DNA from: an uncultured Aquificaceae bacterium
GTDB lineage: Bacteria > Aquificota > Aquificia > Aquificales > Aquificaceae
DNA: 35,363 bases
NCBI GenBank assembly: GCA_938048815.1
Contig: CALIUI010000114.1
Span: 1-35,363 of the forward strand
Direction: 5' to 3'
Shown: in pieces, positions 1-10,012 of the stretch
Layout of the letters: the number at the start of each line of letters is the position of its first letter
How positions within the stretch are numbered: the first letter of the stretch is position 1
Notes under the pieces: generated by a model
The model's input: the letters and a program-made list of their open reading frames with translations, nothing else
Databases searched by the model: none
What the model was told of the DNA's origin: nothing
Translations under genes and position numbers: made by a program

Positions 1-110
1 AAGAAGGGCAGGGCATTTTCAAGGTCTTGGAGTATTTGTTTGTATATGGACATGTAGTGTGGTAAGATATCCACTTTTTATTGATGGGCTTGTGTTTGAG
101 CTTTTTTGAA

Positions 111-128
111 TTTCTCACTCGGCGTATA
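111..128 (+). promoter_or_regulatory. Copy 1 of recurrent 18-bp intergenic motif TTTCTCACTCGGCGTATA
   Basis: Direct match to copies at 20019-20036 and 24837-24854; starts 40 nt upstream of the ATG at 151; followed by TATAAC-like hexamer at 136-141. Confidence 0.5.
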
Positions 129-150
129 GAAAAGTTATAACTTTTAAGAT

Positions 151-504
151 ATGATGGAATCTGCCTTAAAGCTTTATGACTTGCTTGAAAAGAAGCTTGG
201 AAAGGAAGAAACCAAAGAGTTTGCCAAAGCTTTGGAGGAGATAATAGGGGATATAGGGGAGTTGAAAAAACAAGAGACGAAGAAGGAATTAACTCAAGAC
301 CTTGCCACAAAGCAGGATATAAGGATAATAGAAGCACAGATGAAGGGGTTAGAAACCGAAATAAAAAGAGTGGAAGATACCCTAAGGGCAGAGATAAAAA
401 GGTTTGAAGCCTATATGAGAATAATGATAGTTTTGCTACTGACAGCCATAGCGCTTTACAGCCCAATCTTTGCTCAACTCATTGGAAGGTTTTTAAAGCC
501 ATAG
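151..504 (+). CDS. Coiled-coil protein with C-terminal transmembrane helix (DUF1640-like)
   Basis: 117-aa ORF; charged heptad-like middle region, hydrophobic C-terminus IMIVLLLTAIALYSPIF. Confidence 0.7.
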   Translation: MMESALKLYDLLEKKLGKEETKEFAKALEEIIGDIGELKKQETKKELTQDLATKQDIRIIEAQMKGLETEIKRVEDTLRAEIKRFEAYMRIMIVLLLTAIALYSPIFAQLIGRFLKP

Positions 505-519
505 TATAAAATTACTACC

Positions 520-1440
520 ATGAAGACTATAAAACTTTTGTTGATATTTTTGGTGCTTGCCTTTGCCATGGCTCCCGAGATGAAGTTGAAAAGGGTGCAT
601 GGCAATGTTTATATGGTTAGGGGTGTAGATGCCCTGCCTTCTTTGGAAAACAGGGGCTTTATGTCCAACGCCTTTGGGGTGCTTACAAAAGAGGGATGGA
701 TAGTTATAGATTCCTTATCCACTCCTGAACTATCCAAGGAATTTGTAGATAATTTGATGCGTGTTAAGAAAGCCCCTATAAAATACGCCATCATAACCCA
801 CTACCATCCAGACCACTGGTATGGAGCCCTTACTTACGAAAAGCTGGGGGCAAAGGTAATAGCCCACAAAAAGCTTTTGGACTTTTACCAATCCGGGGAA
901 GCACAAATAGCCCTAAGGGCAAACAACGAAAGGTTTAAGGGTCTGTATAACAGTGTGGTCCTTGTGGCACCGCACATGGTGGTAAAAGACCGCATCACCT
1001 TGAAGGTTGGCGATACTATTTTTGAGATAATCTCCATGGCACCAGCCCATACAGATAACGATATTGTGGTTTATATGCCCAAGGAAAAAATTCTCTTTAC
1101 AGGGGACCTTGTATATAAGAACAGAATACCTTTTATGGGAGACAGAGGGGCAAGCTCCAAAGGCCTAATGAAAGCCCTTGAAAGGATAAAAGAAATGGAT
1201 GTGAAAATAATACTGGGTGGCCATAACGAGCCCATGGATATATCCGCTGTAGATTACACCCTTGGGTATGTAAAGTTCCTAAGAGAAAGGGTAAAGAAGC
1301 TAAAGGAAGAGAACAAAAGCTTGGATGAGATAAAGGAAGCCCTAAGGAACAGCCCTTACGAAAAGGCTGTGATGTATGAAAACTTCCACAACGCCAACAT
1401 CTTTAGAGTAGATTTTGAACTTGATGCGGAAGAATTATGA
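520..1440 (+). CDS. MBL-fold metallo-hydrolase, probably secreted
   Basis: Hydrophobic N-terminus; HYHPDHW and FTGDLVY motifs typical of the metallo-beta-lactamase superfamily. Confidence 0.88.
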   Translation: MKTIKLLLIFLVLAFAMAPEMKLKRVHGNVYMVRGVDALPSLENRGFMSNAFGVLTKEGWIVIDSLSTPELSKEFVDNLMRVKKAPIKYAIITHYHPDHWYGALTYEKLGAKVIAHKKLLDFYQSGEAQIALRANNERFKGLYNSVVLVAPHMVVKDRITLKVGDTIFEIISMAPAHTDNDIVVYMPKEKILFTGDLVYKNRIPFMGDRGASSKGLMKALERIKEMDVKIILGGHNEPMDISAVDYTLGYVKFLRERVKKLKEENKSLDEIKEALRNSPYEKAVMYENFHNANIFRVDFELDAEEL

Positions 1441-2708
1441 AGGTAGGTGTTATAAGCTTAGGGTGTGCTAAAAATCTGGTGGATACAGAGGTGCTTTTGG
1501 GTAAGCTAAGGGCTGGCGGAGCCAAGCTTGTTAATGATCCTAAAAAGGCAGATGTGATAATTATAAACACCTGCGGTTTTATAGAGCCTGCCAAGCTTGA
1601 AGCCATAGAAACTATCCTTGAATTTGCCCAAAGAAAGAAGGTTATAGTAATGGGTTGTTTGGTACAAAGATACAAGGAAGAGCTTCAAAGGGAAATACCG
1701 GAGGTAGAAGCCTACTTTGGCACAGAAAGTTGGGATCAAATAGTGGATTTTCTCGGTTTGAGGAAATGGGAAGATTCAAAAAGAGTTATAACCACGCCCA
1801 AGTCCTATGCCTATCTGAAGATATCGGAAGGGTGCAATCGCCTATGTTCCTTTTGTGCCATACCCTTAATAAGGGGAAGGCACAGATCTAAGCCCATGGA
1901 AGAGATACTAAAAGAGGCAAGACAACTTGCCCAAGAAGGTATAAAGGAGCTGTGTATAGTTTCTCAGGATACCACCTATTATGGAAGAGACCTGTATGGT
2001 GCTAACCGCCTTGAAAAACTCCTTGAAGAGCTTGAGAAAATAGAAGGTATAAAATGGATTAGGTTGCTATACCTATATCCCACAGAAATTGAGGATTCTC
2101 TCCTTGAGTGTATAGCAAAATCAGAAAAAGTTGTACCATATTTTGATATTCCACTTCAACATATATCCACGCCAGTTCTAAAGAGTATGAGAAGGGGCTA
2201 TGATGAAGCCTTTGTAAGAAAGCTAATAGAGAAGGTAAGAAAAAGATTACCAGAGGCAGTTTTAAGAACCACCTTTATAGTGGGCTATCCCACAGAAACC
2301 ACAGATGACTATAAAAAGCTTAGTTCCTTTGTATCAGAAGGACACTTTCACTGGGTTGGTGTTTTTACCTACTATAGAGAGGAAGGAACCCATGCTTATT
2401 CTTTGGGGGATCCCATAGATGAAGAGGAAAAGGAAAGGAGAAAAGAGGAAATATTAGAAGTCCAAAAGGAAATAACTCAAAGAAAAAACCAAGAGTTTGT
2501 TGGCAAAGAGTTAGAGCTTTTGGTAGATGGTTTTGACGAGGAATTTGGATATGTGCCCGTTGGTAGGATATACGCACAAGCTCCAGAAGTGGATGGTATA
2601 ACCTATGTGGAAGCGCAAAGGGATCTAAAAGCGGGTGATGTTATAAGGGTTGGGATAACACAAGTGGGAGAGTACGACCTGGGAGCGATTTACCAACCGC
2701 CCGTCTAA
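1437..2708 (+). CDS. rimO: Ribosomal protein S12 methylthiotransferase RimO
   Basis: N-terminal MKVGVISLGCAKNLVDTE, radical-SAM CNRLCSFC, C-terminal TRAM-like region. Confidence 0.95.
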   Translation: MKVGVISLGCAKNLVDTEVLLGKLRAGGAKLVNDPKKADVIIINTCGFIEPAKLEAIETILEFAQRKKVIVMGCLVQRYKEELQREIPEVEAYFGTESWDQIVDFLGLRKWEDSKRVITTPKSYAYLKISEGCNRLCSFCAIPLIRGRHRSKPMEEILKEARQLAQEGIKELCIVSQDTTYYGRDLYGANRLEKLLEELEKIEGIKWIRLLYLYPTEIEDSLLECIAKSEKVVPYFDIPLQHISTPVLKSMRRGYDEAFVRKLIEKVRKRLPEAVLRTTFIVGYPTETTDDYKKLSSFVSEGHFHWVGVFTYYREEGTHAYSLGDPIDEEEKERRKEEILEVQKEITQRKNQEFVGKELELLVDGFDEEFGYVPVGRIYAQAPEVDGITYVEAQRDLKAGDVIRVGITQVGEYDLGAIYQPPV

Positions 2709-2721
2709 ATTTCATCCAATT

Positions 2722-2949
2722 TTAACTTTTTATAAACCTTGAAAGGATCCCTCCAAAATAACCAAGCAAGAAACCAAGAAGGAAGCTAAGGACAACAAGA
2801 AGCCCTATGGGCATTTCGGGAAGGGTGTAATAAAAGCCTTTAAAGGCTGGAGTGAGTACAAAGACTATCTTTTCTTGATTGAGAAATATAAACATGCCAG
2901 AAATAGCTGTAAATAAAATTAGCAGCACAAAGCTTATAAGCATCTTCAT
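2722..2949 (-). CDS. LapA/DUF1049-like small membrane protein
   Basis: 75 aa with two hydrophobic segments, NQEKIVFVL..., GLLVVLSFLLGFLLGY; overlaps argH stop. Confidence 0.6.
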   Translation of the reverse strand: MKMLISFVLLILFTAISGMFIFLNQEKIVFVLTPAFKGFYYTLPEMPIGLLVVLSFLLGFLLGYFGGILSRFIKS

Positions 2950-4322
2950 GAAATACCCTCCTCTCTTTTTGCTACCTTTATCCTTTTGATAAGCTCTTCT
3001 TTTGAAGTGCCACCGAAGGTTTTCCTCCTGTCTGCCACCTTTTCTGAATCCAAAAGCTCAAGAGCATCCTCTTGGTAAAACTCTGAAAAACTCCTTAGCT
3101 CCTCAAGGGTTAAGTCTTCGGGCTTTTTGCCCTTATCTATAAGGTAGGCAGTTATTGATCCTGCTATTTTGTGAGCTTGACGAAAGGGAACACCCTTCAT
3201 AACAAGGTAATTGGCAAGGTCTGTCATAAGGGTAAAGCCGCCGCTGGCTTCTTTCATCCTATCTTCTTTTATACTTATACCTTCCAACACAAGGGTTATT
3301 CCCTCAAGGCAATCCTTTATAGTTCTAAGACTGTCAAAAAGGGGCTCTTTGTCCTCTTGCAGGTCTCTGTTGTATGCCATAGGAAGACCTTTTAGAGTTG
3401 CAAAAAGGTTCATAAGGTTCCCATAAAGCCTTCCCGTTTTTCCCCTTATAAGTTCAAGCACGTCTGGGTTTTTCTTCTGGGGCATGATGGAGCTTCCTGT
3501 ACATAGCCTGTCGGGAAGGCCTATAAAGCCAAACTCTTCCGTAGACCAAAGAATCAAATCCTCTGCAAGCCTTGAAAGATGCATGCCGCAAACCCCGCAA
3601 GCGTACAAAACATCCAATATGAAGTCTCTGTCTGCGGTTGCTTGCATGGAGTTTCTACAGAGCCTGTTAAAGCCCAAAAGCTCCGCCGTATAGAATCTGT
3701 CCAAGGGAAAATCTACACCCGCCACTGCACCGGAGCCAAGGGGAAGGTAGTCGGAAGACCTATAGGCATTTATGAACCTTTGGGTATCTTTTAAAAAGAT
3801 CTCCCTGTATGCTAAAAAATAATGGGCAAGCCTTATAGGTTGAGCCCTTTGTAGATGGGTATAGGAAGGCATTATGATATCTAAACTCTTCTCCGCAAGA
3901 TTTACCAAGCTTCTTCTTAATTGATTTAAAAGGCTAAAAACTTCCAAAAGTTTATCCTTTATATAAAGCCTCTCATCCGTTGCTACTTGGTCGTTTCTAC
4001 TCCTTGCGGTGTGCAACTTTCCCCCAACTTCTCCAATCTTTCTTGTAAGCTCTGCTTCTATGTTCATATGCACATCTTCCAATTCCCTTTTAAAGTGGAA
4101 TTCACCTTTGTATATTTCCTCCTCTATTCTTTTTAAACCTTCTATTATTTTCTCTGCCTCCTCTTCCTTTAGCACTCCAGCCTTCAAAAGGGTCTTTGCA
4201 TGGGCCATACTCTGTTTTATATCCCAAGGAGCCAGCTCCTTGTCAAAGCTTACCGATTGAGTAAATCTCTCTACAAACTCCTCTGTCTTTTCTTTGAACC
4301 TACCTTCCCAAGCCTTTTCCAT
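2946..4322 (-). CDS. argH: Argininosuccinate lyase
   Basis: Fumarase/aspartase signature GSSIMPQKKNPD; full-length 458 aa. Confidence 0.96.
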   Translation of the reverse strand: MEKAWEGRFKEKTEEFVERFTQSVSFDKELAPWDIKQSMAHAKTLLKAGVLKEEEAEKIIEGLKRIEEEIYKGEFHFKRELEDVHMNIEAELTRKIGEVGGKLHTARSRNDQVATDERLYIKDKLLEVFSLLNQLRRSLVNLAEKSLDIIMPSYTHLQRAQPIRLAHYFLAYREIFLKDTQRFINAYRSSDYLPLGSGAVAGVDFPLDRFYTAELLGFNRLCRNSMQATADRDFILDVLYACGVCGMHLSRLAEDLILWSTEEFGFIGLPDRLCTGSSIMPQKKNPDVLELIRGKTGRLYGNLMNLFATLKGLPMAYNRDLQEDKEPLFDSLRTIKDCLEGITLVLEGISIKEDRMKEASGGFTLMTDLANYLVMKGVPFRQAHKIAGSITAYLIDKGKKPEDLTLEELRSFSEFYQEDALELLDSEKVADRRKTFGGTSKEELIKRIKVAKREEGIS

Positions 4323-4474
4323 GATAAAATATTCTACCCGAGGATAAGCTGTGTGTTTATACTTTAATTGAGTGGTACGCGTACATGTAGCGCCTGTTTT
4401 TTGCAGTTATCTTAAAACACACATTGCATAAAGATCCTTAACTCGACGTGCTCAAAGACATAAAATTTAATTAT

Positions 4475-4491
4475 AGCCCCCGGAGGGGGCT
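4475..4491 (-). terminator. Perfect 7-bp GC-rich hairpin AGCCCCC-GGA-GGGGGCT downstream of the cold-shock gene
   Basis: Seen directly; lies just 3' of the csp stop on the minus strand; T-run weak, so bidirectional or rho-independent status uncertain. Confidence 0.55.
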
Positions 4492-4498
4492 TTAGGTT

Positions 4499-4708
4499 TT
4501 AGGAGAGGATCCGTACGTTCTTTGCTCTTAGTCCCTTTTGGTCCTGCTCTACTTCAAATTCCACCTTTTGACCCTGTTCAAGGGTTTTGAAGCCTCTTTG
4601 TTGGATGGCGGAGTAATGTACAAAGACATCCCCTCCATTATCATCGCGGGTTATAAAGCCATAACCCTTTTCCTTGCTAAACCATTTGACTGTGCCTGTG
4701 AGTGACAT
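4499..4708 (-). CDS. Cold-shock domain protein (CspA family)
   Basis: [15 protein letters not shown] and [12 protein letters not shown] motifs; SD AAGGAGG upstream. Confidence 0.95.
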   Translation of the reverse strand: MSLTGTVKWFSKEKGYGFITRDDNGGDVFVHYSAIQQRGFKTLEQGQKVEFEVEQDQKGLRAKNVRILS

Positions 4709-4807
4709 GGAACAAAAACCTCCTTAAAATTATTACTTAGCAAGCCAAGAAAGGTTAGGCGCCTTCCCTTTCCAAAACTTGCCTTTTTATGAATATAAAG
4801 CATCCCC

Positions 4808-4836
4808 TTGCCTGTGTCAAGGGAGGGGGCTATAAT
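4808..4836 (+). promoter_or_regulatory. Sigma70-type promoter for the tandem tatA genes
   Basis: TTGCCT-N17-TATAAT, followed by SD AAAGGAGGTG and ATG at 4857. Confidence 0.7.
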
Positions 4837-4856
4837 TTATAGAAAGGAGGTGAAAA

Positions 4857-5030
4857 ATGCATTTTCCGTTGCCTTGGCAGTTGGTGTTGATACTTTTAGT
4901 GGTGCTTGTTATATTTGGAGCCTCTAAGTTGCCCGAGTTCGGCAAAGGCTTGGGTGAGGGTATAAGGAACTTCAAAAAAGCCCTCTCCGGTGAAGAAGAA
5001 AAGAAGCCAGAAAGGAAGGAAGAGGCATGA
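4857..5030 (+). CDS. tatA: Sec-independent translocase protein TatA/E, copy 1 (57 aa; not in supplied ORF track)
   Basis: [59 protein letters not shown] helix plus [23 protein letters not shown]. Confidence 0.88.
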   Translation: MHFPLPWQLVLILLVVLVIFGASKLPEFGKGLGEGIRNFKKALSGEEEKKPERKEEA

Positions 5031-5218
5031 TACCCAACTTTTCCTTTACGGAGATCCTTCTTATTCTCCTTGTGGTGCTTGTACTTTTTGGTGCGGGCAA
5101 ACTTCCAGAAGTAGGTAGGGCTTTGGGAGAGGGTATAAGGAACTTCAAAAAAGCCCTATCGGGTGAAGAGGAAAAGATAAAGGAGGTAAAAGGCGAAGAG
5201 ATAAAGGGAAAGCCTTAA
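5027..5218 (+). CDS. tatA: Sec-independent translocase protein TatA/E, copy 2
   Basis: TatA-like TM and amphipathic helix; ATGA overlap with copy 1. Confidence 0.9.
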   Translation: MIPNFSFTEILLILLVVLVLFGAGKLPEVGRALGEGIRNFKKALSGEEEKIKEVKGEEIKGKP

Positions 5219-5634
5219 TCTTGTATATTTAACTTTTCCCTCAAAACCCTTCCCAAGATGCCGTTTACAAAGCGGGCTCCCTTTTTACCCGCGTATTTTT
5301 CCGCCATTTTTACATAGTCTGCGACTACAACCTTGGGACTTTTTACAGAAATGTAAAGGAATTCCGAAAGAGCAACCCTTAGTATGTTTCTCTCTATGTA
5401 GCCCACCCTATCTATGTCCCATTTTTCTGAATACTCCGCTATAAGCTTGTCTACTTCCAAGGAGTGTTCTGTAAAGGTTTTTACCAGCTTTCTTATGTAT
5501 CTCCTTTGGTCCTGTAGTTTTATGGCATTTGCAGAGAGGTATTCCTCCACCAAGGTTTCTATGGGCTCGCCCTTCATATCCCACTGATAGAGGATCAAAA
5601 AGGCATCTTTTCTGGCTTTTGGTTTGTATATCAT
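5215..5634 (-). CDS. nusB: Transcription antitermination protein NusB
   Basis: 139 aa, KARKDAFLILYQWDM..., YAGKKGARFVNGILGRV. Confidence 0.9.
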   Translation of the reverse strand: MIYKPKARKDAFLILYQWDMKGEPIETLVEEYLSANAIKLQDQRRYIRKLVKTFTEHSLEVDKLIAEYSEKWDIDRVGYIERNILRVALSEFLYISVKSPKVVVADYVKMAEKYAGKKGARFVNGILGRVLREKLNIQD

Positions 5635-6095
5635 TAAAGACTTCTAAAAAGATTTACCATCTCTATAACCGATAGGGCTGCTTCCCAACCCTTGTTGCCC
5701 TGTTTTGTTCCAGCCCTTTCTATCGCTTGCTCAAGGCTGTCTGCAGTAATAATACCAAAGCCTACTGGCTTGCCTGTTTCTAAACTTACAAGGGCAAGGC
5801 CCTTTGAAACCTCATTGGCTATGTAATCAAAGTGGGGAGTTTCCCCCCTTATGAGAACGCCCAAGGCTATAACGCCATCTACCTTTTTCCTGTTTATGAG
5901 TTCTTTTACTGCCAAAGGAATCTCCCAAGAGCCGGGCACACGTACTATGTGTATTTTTTCCTTTTCCGCTCCGTGGCGAACCAAGCAATCTATAGCACCC
6001 TCTATAAGCCTATCCACCAAAAGGTGGTTAAACCTGCTTGCCACTATACCAAAGCTGAAACCTTCCGCCTTTAAAAAGCCTTCATAGGTTTGCAT
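5634..6095 (-). CDS. ribH: 6,7-dimethyl-8-ribityllumazine synthase
   Basis: [40 protein letters not shown]. Confidence 0.96.
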   Translation of the reverse strand: MQTYEGFLKAEGFSFGIVASRFNHLLVDRLIEGAIDCLVRHGAEKEKIHIVRVPGSWEIPLAVKELINRKKVDGVIALGVLIRGETPHFDYIANEVSKGLALVSLETGKPVGFGIITADSLEQAIERAGTKQGNKGWEAALSVIEMVNLFRSL

Positions 6096-6942
6096 CGCCT
6101 ATCCTCCAGTTGTCTATAAGCCTTGTATCCCCTACCCATACTGCAAGTAGTATTCTATCACCCTCCTTTACTTCCTTCACAGGCCTTAGATCCTCATCGG
6201 TTATCTCCACGTAATCAATCTTTTTCACATGGGGATGCTTCCTTATGAACTCTATAATAGTTTGTTTAATAGAGTTGGCATCTTTATTTCCACCTTTTAT
6301 AAGCTTTTCCGCCAACAAAAAGGACCTATATAAAGAGAGAGCCGATTCTCTTTCCTCTGGCTTTAAATAGGTGTTCCTTGAGCTAAAGGCAAGCCCATCC
6401 TTTTCCCTTACGGTTTTTACAGGAACTATCTCCACGGGAAGGCTTAAATCCTTTACCAATCTTTGTACCACCTTTAGCTGTTGATAGTCCTTTTCTCCAA
6501 AGTATGCCCTGTCGGGCTGTATTATGTTAAAAAGCTTAAGCACCACTGTGCAAACACCGCTAAAATGTCCCGGTCTAAACTCACCTTCCAATATATGGGT
6601 AAGGCCCTTTATCTCTATGTTTATCAGGGGCTTTTCTGGGTACATTTCCTCGTCAAGGGGAGCAAATACCACATTTACGCCCTCTTCCTCGCATATGCCC
6701 AAGTCCCTTTCCAAATCCCTTGGGTATCTTTCAAAGTCTTCTCCTTCGCCAAACTGGAGAGGGTTTACGTATATACTAACTATGGTTATATCGTTTTGAA
6801 TCTTTGAAGTTCTTATAAGTTCTCTGTGCCCCTCGTGTAGATAACCCATTGTGGGCACAAAGCCCACCGTATACCTATTCTCACACCTTAAGGACTTTAT
6901 GTAGTTCCTTATTTCCTTGGTTTTTTTAAAAAGGATTGGCAT
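6082..6942 (-). CDS. panC: Pantoate--beta-alanine ligase
   Basis: [26 protein letters not shown], internal start MPILFK preferred over the 6969 ORF start. Confidence 0.95.
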   Translation of the reverse strand: MPILFKKTKEIRNYIKSLRCENRYTVGFVPTMGYLHEGHRELIRTSKIQNDITIVSIYVNPLQFGEGEDFERYPRDLERDLGICEEEGVNVVFAPLDEEMYPEKPLINIEIKGLTHILEGEFRPGHFSGVCTVVLKLFNIIQPDRAYFGEKDYQQLKVVQRLVKDLSLPVEIVPVKTVREKDGLAFSSRNTYLKPEERESALSLYRSFLLAEKLIKGGNKDANSIKQTIIEFIRKHPHVKKIDYVEITDEDLRPVKEVKEGDRILLAVWVGDTRLIDNWRIGDANL

Positions 6943-6960
6943 AGCTATATTATTATAGCA

Positions 6961-6993
6961 CTTAACCAAATCTTAACAATTATATGTTATGCT
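6961..6993 (+). promoter_or_regulatory. Pho-box-like promoter A: CTTAAC-N5-CTTAAC-N10-TATGCT, ATG at 7003
   Basis: CTTAAC at 6961 and 6972 (11-bp period); TATGCT at 6988-6993; same layout as at 11103-11119 and 15131-15169. Confidence 0.65.
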
Positions 6994-7002
6994 TTCTTTA
7001 AG

Positions 7003-7377
7003 ATGATTGAGTATGTGTCCTTGAGAGAAGATAGTGCGAGGTTATACTTTTCCAGTGTTGAAGAGAGAGACCTCTTTTTGCGTGGTATGGGTAGGATGGA
7101 GGGGGTTTTGGGAGTTGAATACAAGGAAAACACAAGGACTCTTTTGATAAGGTTCAAGGAGGGAAGCTTTATCCACTATCTTCTTGAAAACCTTAAAAAT
7201 AAAAAGCCCCCCAAGAGGATGGGAAAGGAAGACTTACATTTTTACCTTCAGCCTTTCTTGAAAAACCCCGCTGTTAAACTTGCCTTTAGCGTTGCTCTGC
7301 TTGGCTGGGGGGCAGGCTTGATCTCCTTTGGAGTTTGCAGTATGCTATTGCTTCCATACCTAAAAACAAAGCTTTAA
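7003..7377 (+). CDS. Small membrane protein with HMA-like fold lacking CxxC (HMA_2-like)
   Basis: GRMEGVLGVEYKENTRTLLIRFKEG resembles a beta-alpha-beta HMA core; C-terminal hydrophobic segment. Confidence 0.6.
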   Translation: MIEYVSLREDSARLYFSSVEERDLFLRGMGRMEGVLGVEYKENTRTLLIRFKEGSFIHYLLENLKNKKPPKRMGKEDLHFYLQPFLKNPAVKLAFSVALLGWGAGLISFGVCSMLLLPYLKTKL

Positions 7378-7389
7378 AGGAGGTAAGAG

Positions 7390-7704
7390 ATGGTAAATTT
7401 AAACCTTCCAAGCACCATAGGTGGATGTCTTTCCACAAATATGTTGCTCTATGGCTTTGGTACCCTTGCGGGGCTTGTGGTACTAAGCAAGCTTATGAGG
7501 GATGCCAGACCTTTTCTTGTGTCCACCACAAAGGAGGTTATAGCCTTCCAACAGTGGCTAACGGGCAACCTTGAGGAGGGAAAGGAGTTTTGGGAGGATG
7601 TAGTATCAGAGGCAAAGCACCTTTACAGGCTTGAAGTGGAAAAGAAATTAGAAGTATTACAAAAGCAGCAGGAGATCCTGCAAAGAATAAAGGAAAGACT
7701 GTGA
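7390..7704 (+). CDS. Small protein with N-terminal TM and C-terminal coiled coil (DUF5132-like)
   Basis: MLLYGFGTLAGLVVLSKLMRDARPF then EAKHLYRLEVEKKLEVLQKQQEILQRIKERL; SD AAAGGAGG upstream. Confidence 0.6.
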   Translation: MVNLNLPSTIGGCLSTNMLLYGFGTLAGLVVLSKLMRDARPFLVSTTKEVIAFQQWLTGNLEEGKEFWEDVVSEAKHLYRLEVEKKLEVLQKQQEILQRIKERL

Positions 7705-7716
7705 GGAGGTAGAAAG

Positions 7717-7923
7717 ATGAACCAAGTGAGCTCATTACTTAGCAGAGTTTTTTGCTCCGGTCCCTTTAGTTTTGCCTTGGGCTTTGGCTTGGGGGTCGTT
7801 GCCTTTTACATGCTTGACAGGGCAAAGGAAAAAAGAAGGCTTGAAGAGACTCAAAGGGAAATAGAAGCCATGATAAAAGCCCTTGAGTTGAAGCTACAAC
7901 AAGAAACCGAAAGCAAAACATGA
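7717..7923 (+). CDS. Small single-TM, coiled-coil protein
   Basis: PFSFALGFGLGVVAFYMLDRAKEKRRLEETQREIEAMIKALELKLQQE; SD GAGGAGG; ATGA overlap with the ATPase gene. Confidence 0.65.
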   Translation: MNQVSSLLSRVFCSGPFSFALGFGLGVVAFYMLDRAKEKRRLEETQREIEAMIKALELKLQQETESKT

Positions 7924-10007
7924 ACAGCTACAAGATAGAAAGGCTATCTCTCGGCAGGCTAAGGCTTAGCTCCTATCTTTTTAAGTATTTACACCATCCC
8001 GAGGAAAGCCTTCAGGGCTATTTTTTAAAGTTTGGTGGTGTAAAAAGGGTAAAGTACTCAAGAGCTTCCGGTAGGCTAACCCTTGAGTATGACCCTGAAA
8101 GCTTTGACCTTATAGAGTTTCTAAACCATCTGGAAAACACTCCCAGGGAGGTATTCCTTGAAGACCTCTCCAAGCACCCAATAAAGCCAAAAGATGAAAA
8201 AAAGGTGGCTTTTAGCTGGCTTGTCCTTACAAGCCTTGGCTTTTTCCCTTATCTTTTCAGAGGAATTTTTCCTAACCCTTTGCTTGCGGGTATGACCCTA
8301 TTATTGTCAAAGCCCGTTTTTGACAAGGCCATAAATTCTTTGAAGGAAAAAAGGCTTGATGTTCATTTCCTTGATTCCTCAGCCATCCTGCTGGCATCCC
8401 TTACGGGCAGTCCTCTGTCTGCCCACGTTATGAGCTTTCTCTTGGCTTTGGGCGATTACCTATCGGAGAAGATGGAAAAGAAAGCTTACGAGAAGATTGA
8501 AAGGCTCTTTTCTTACAAGGAGGATATGGCGTGGCTTGTGGTATCCGATGGCCAAGCCCTAAGGGTAAAGGCGGTGGATTTAAAGAAGGGACAGCTTATA
8601 GTGATCTATGCGGGCGAAAAGATACCCGCAGACGGAGTTGTAGAAGAGGGGGATGCCCTTGTAAACCAAGCTTCTCTGACGGGCGAATCCAACCCTGTTC
8701 ATAAGAAAGCGGGGGATAAAGTTTATGCAGGTACCTTTGTGGAAGACGGAAAGCTATACGTAAGGGTGGAGGAGGTGGGAGAGAATACGGTGGTGGCAAA
8801 GATAGCAAAGATAGTGGAGGAGAGTATAAAGGAGCCCATAAGCGTCCAAAGAATGGCAGAAGAGAGGGCAAACAAACTTGTCCTGCCTACCATAGGGCTT
8901 GGGCTTTCCTCTTTATTCTTAAGCGGTCAGATAAACAGGCTTACCTCCACCTTGATAATAGACTACCATACGGGCATACACCTTGCCACACCTTTAACAG
9001 TCTTATCAAGCGTAGCCCATGCCTCCACCTACGGCATTCTCATAAAGAGTGGTGGGAAGCTTGAAGCCCTGTCCCGTGTGGATACCTTTGTTATGGATAA
9101 AACGGGCACTCTAACGGTAGGAAGCCCATGTATAGAGGACTTAGTGGGCTTAGAAGTAAGCAAGGAAGAGGTGCTTCTGTACGCCGCCTCCTTGGAACAG
9201 AGGATCACCCACCCTGTAGCCAAGGCTATAGTGAAGCTTGCCCAAGAGAGAGGCTTGCCCCTTTTACTTAGAGAAGACTCCAAATATCACATAGGGCTGG
9301 GTATAGAGGGACAGATAGAGGGAGATACCTATATGCTTGGGAGCACACGCTTTATGCAAAAAAAGAGGATAAGGATAAGCCCAGAGATTAAGGAGATGGT
9401 GGATAGGTTCCACTCCGAGGCAAAGTCGGTGCTGTACCTTGTAAAGGGTAGAAAGATCATAGGACTGCTTACCTTTAGAGATCCTTTGAGGGAAGAGGCA
9501 AAGGATGTGATGAGGGAATTAAAGAGAAGGGGGAAAAGGGTTATTCTATGCACGGGTGATAACGAGGGTATAGCCAAATACATGGCAAGGGAGCTTGGCA
9601 TAGAGGATTACTACGCAAGGGTTTTCCCCGCGGAGAAGGCTAAGATAGTGGAGGAGTTAAAAAGTAAGGGTAGGATTGTTGCTTTTGTGGGCGATGGTAT
9701 AAACGATTCTCCAGCCCTTTCCTGTGCGGACGTGGGCATATCCCTAAGGAGTGGAACAGACATAGCCATAGAGGTTGCGGACGTGGTTATAGGCGATAGC
9801 CTTTGGCACCTCATAAACGTGGTGGATATGGCGGAGGGCACGGTGGAAAAGCTGAAAAGAATATATAACATAAACACTTGGGTAAACAGCATAGGCCTTT
9901 TGGGGTCTGTACTGGGAATTTTTGGGCCCTCTGTGTCCACCCTTATAAACAACGGCACCACAGTGCTTTTGGGATTATATTCAATAACAAAACCAAAAGG
10001 AGGTTAA
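7920..10007 (+). CDS. P-type ATPase of the heavy-metal-transporter type, non-CPx (DYHTGIHLATP in place of CPCALGLATP)
   Basis: DKTGTLT, TGES, THPVAKAI, GDGINDSPALS; N-terminal HMA-like region without CxxC. Confidence 0.92.
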   Translation: MNSYKIERLSLGRLRLSSYLFKYLHHPEESLQGYFLKFGGVKRVKYSRASGRLTLEYDPESFDLIEFLNHLENTPREVFLEDLSKHPIKPKDEKKVAFSWLVLTSLGFFPYLFRGIFPNPLLAGMTLLLSKPVFDKAINSLKEKRLDVHFLDSSAILLASLTGSPLSAHVMSFLLALGDYLSEKMEKKAYEKIERLFSYKEDMAWLVVSDGQALRVKAVDLKKGQLIVIYAGEKIPADGVVEEGDALVNQASLTGESNPVHKKAGDKVYAGTFVEDGKLYVRVEEVGENTVVAKIAKIVEESIKEPISVQRMAEERANKLVLPTIGLGLSSLFLSGQINRLTSTLIIDYHTGIHLATPLTVLSSVAHASTYGILIKSGGKLEALSRVDTFVMDKTGTLTVGSPCIEDLVGLEVSKEEVLLYAASLEQRITHPVAKAIVKLAQERGLPLLLREDSKYHIGLGIEGQIEGDTYMLGSTRFMQKKRIRISPEIKEMVDRFHSEAKSVLYLVKGRKIIGLLTFRDPLREEAKDVMRELKRRGKRVILCTGDNEGIAKYMARELGIEDYYARVFPAEKAKIVEELKSKGRIVAFVGDGINDSPALSCADVGISLRSGTDIAIEVADVVIGDSLWHLINVVDMAEGTVEKLKRIYNINTWVNSIGLLGSVLGIFGPSVSTLINNGTTVLLGLYSITKPKGG

Positions 10008-10012
10008 TAGCC

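Noticed and set aside
4375-4384. GTACGCGTAC 10-bp palindrome upstream of argH
   Set aside because: Short palindrome with no second copy and no clear promoter context; expected occasionally by chance.
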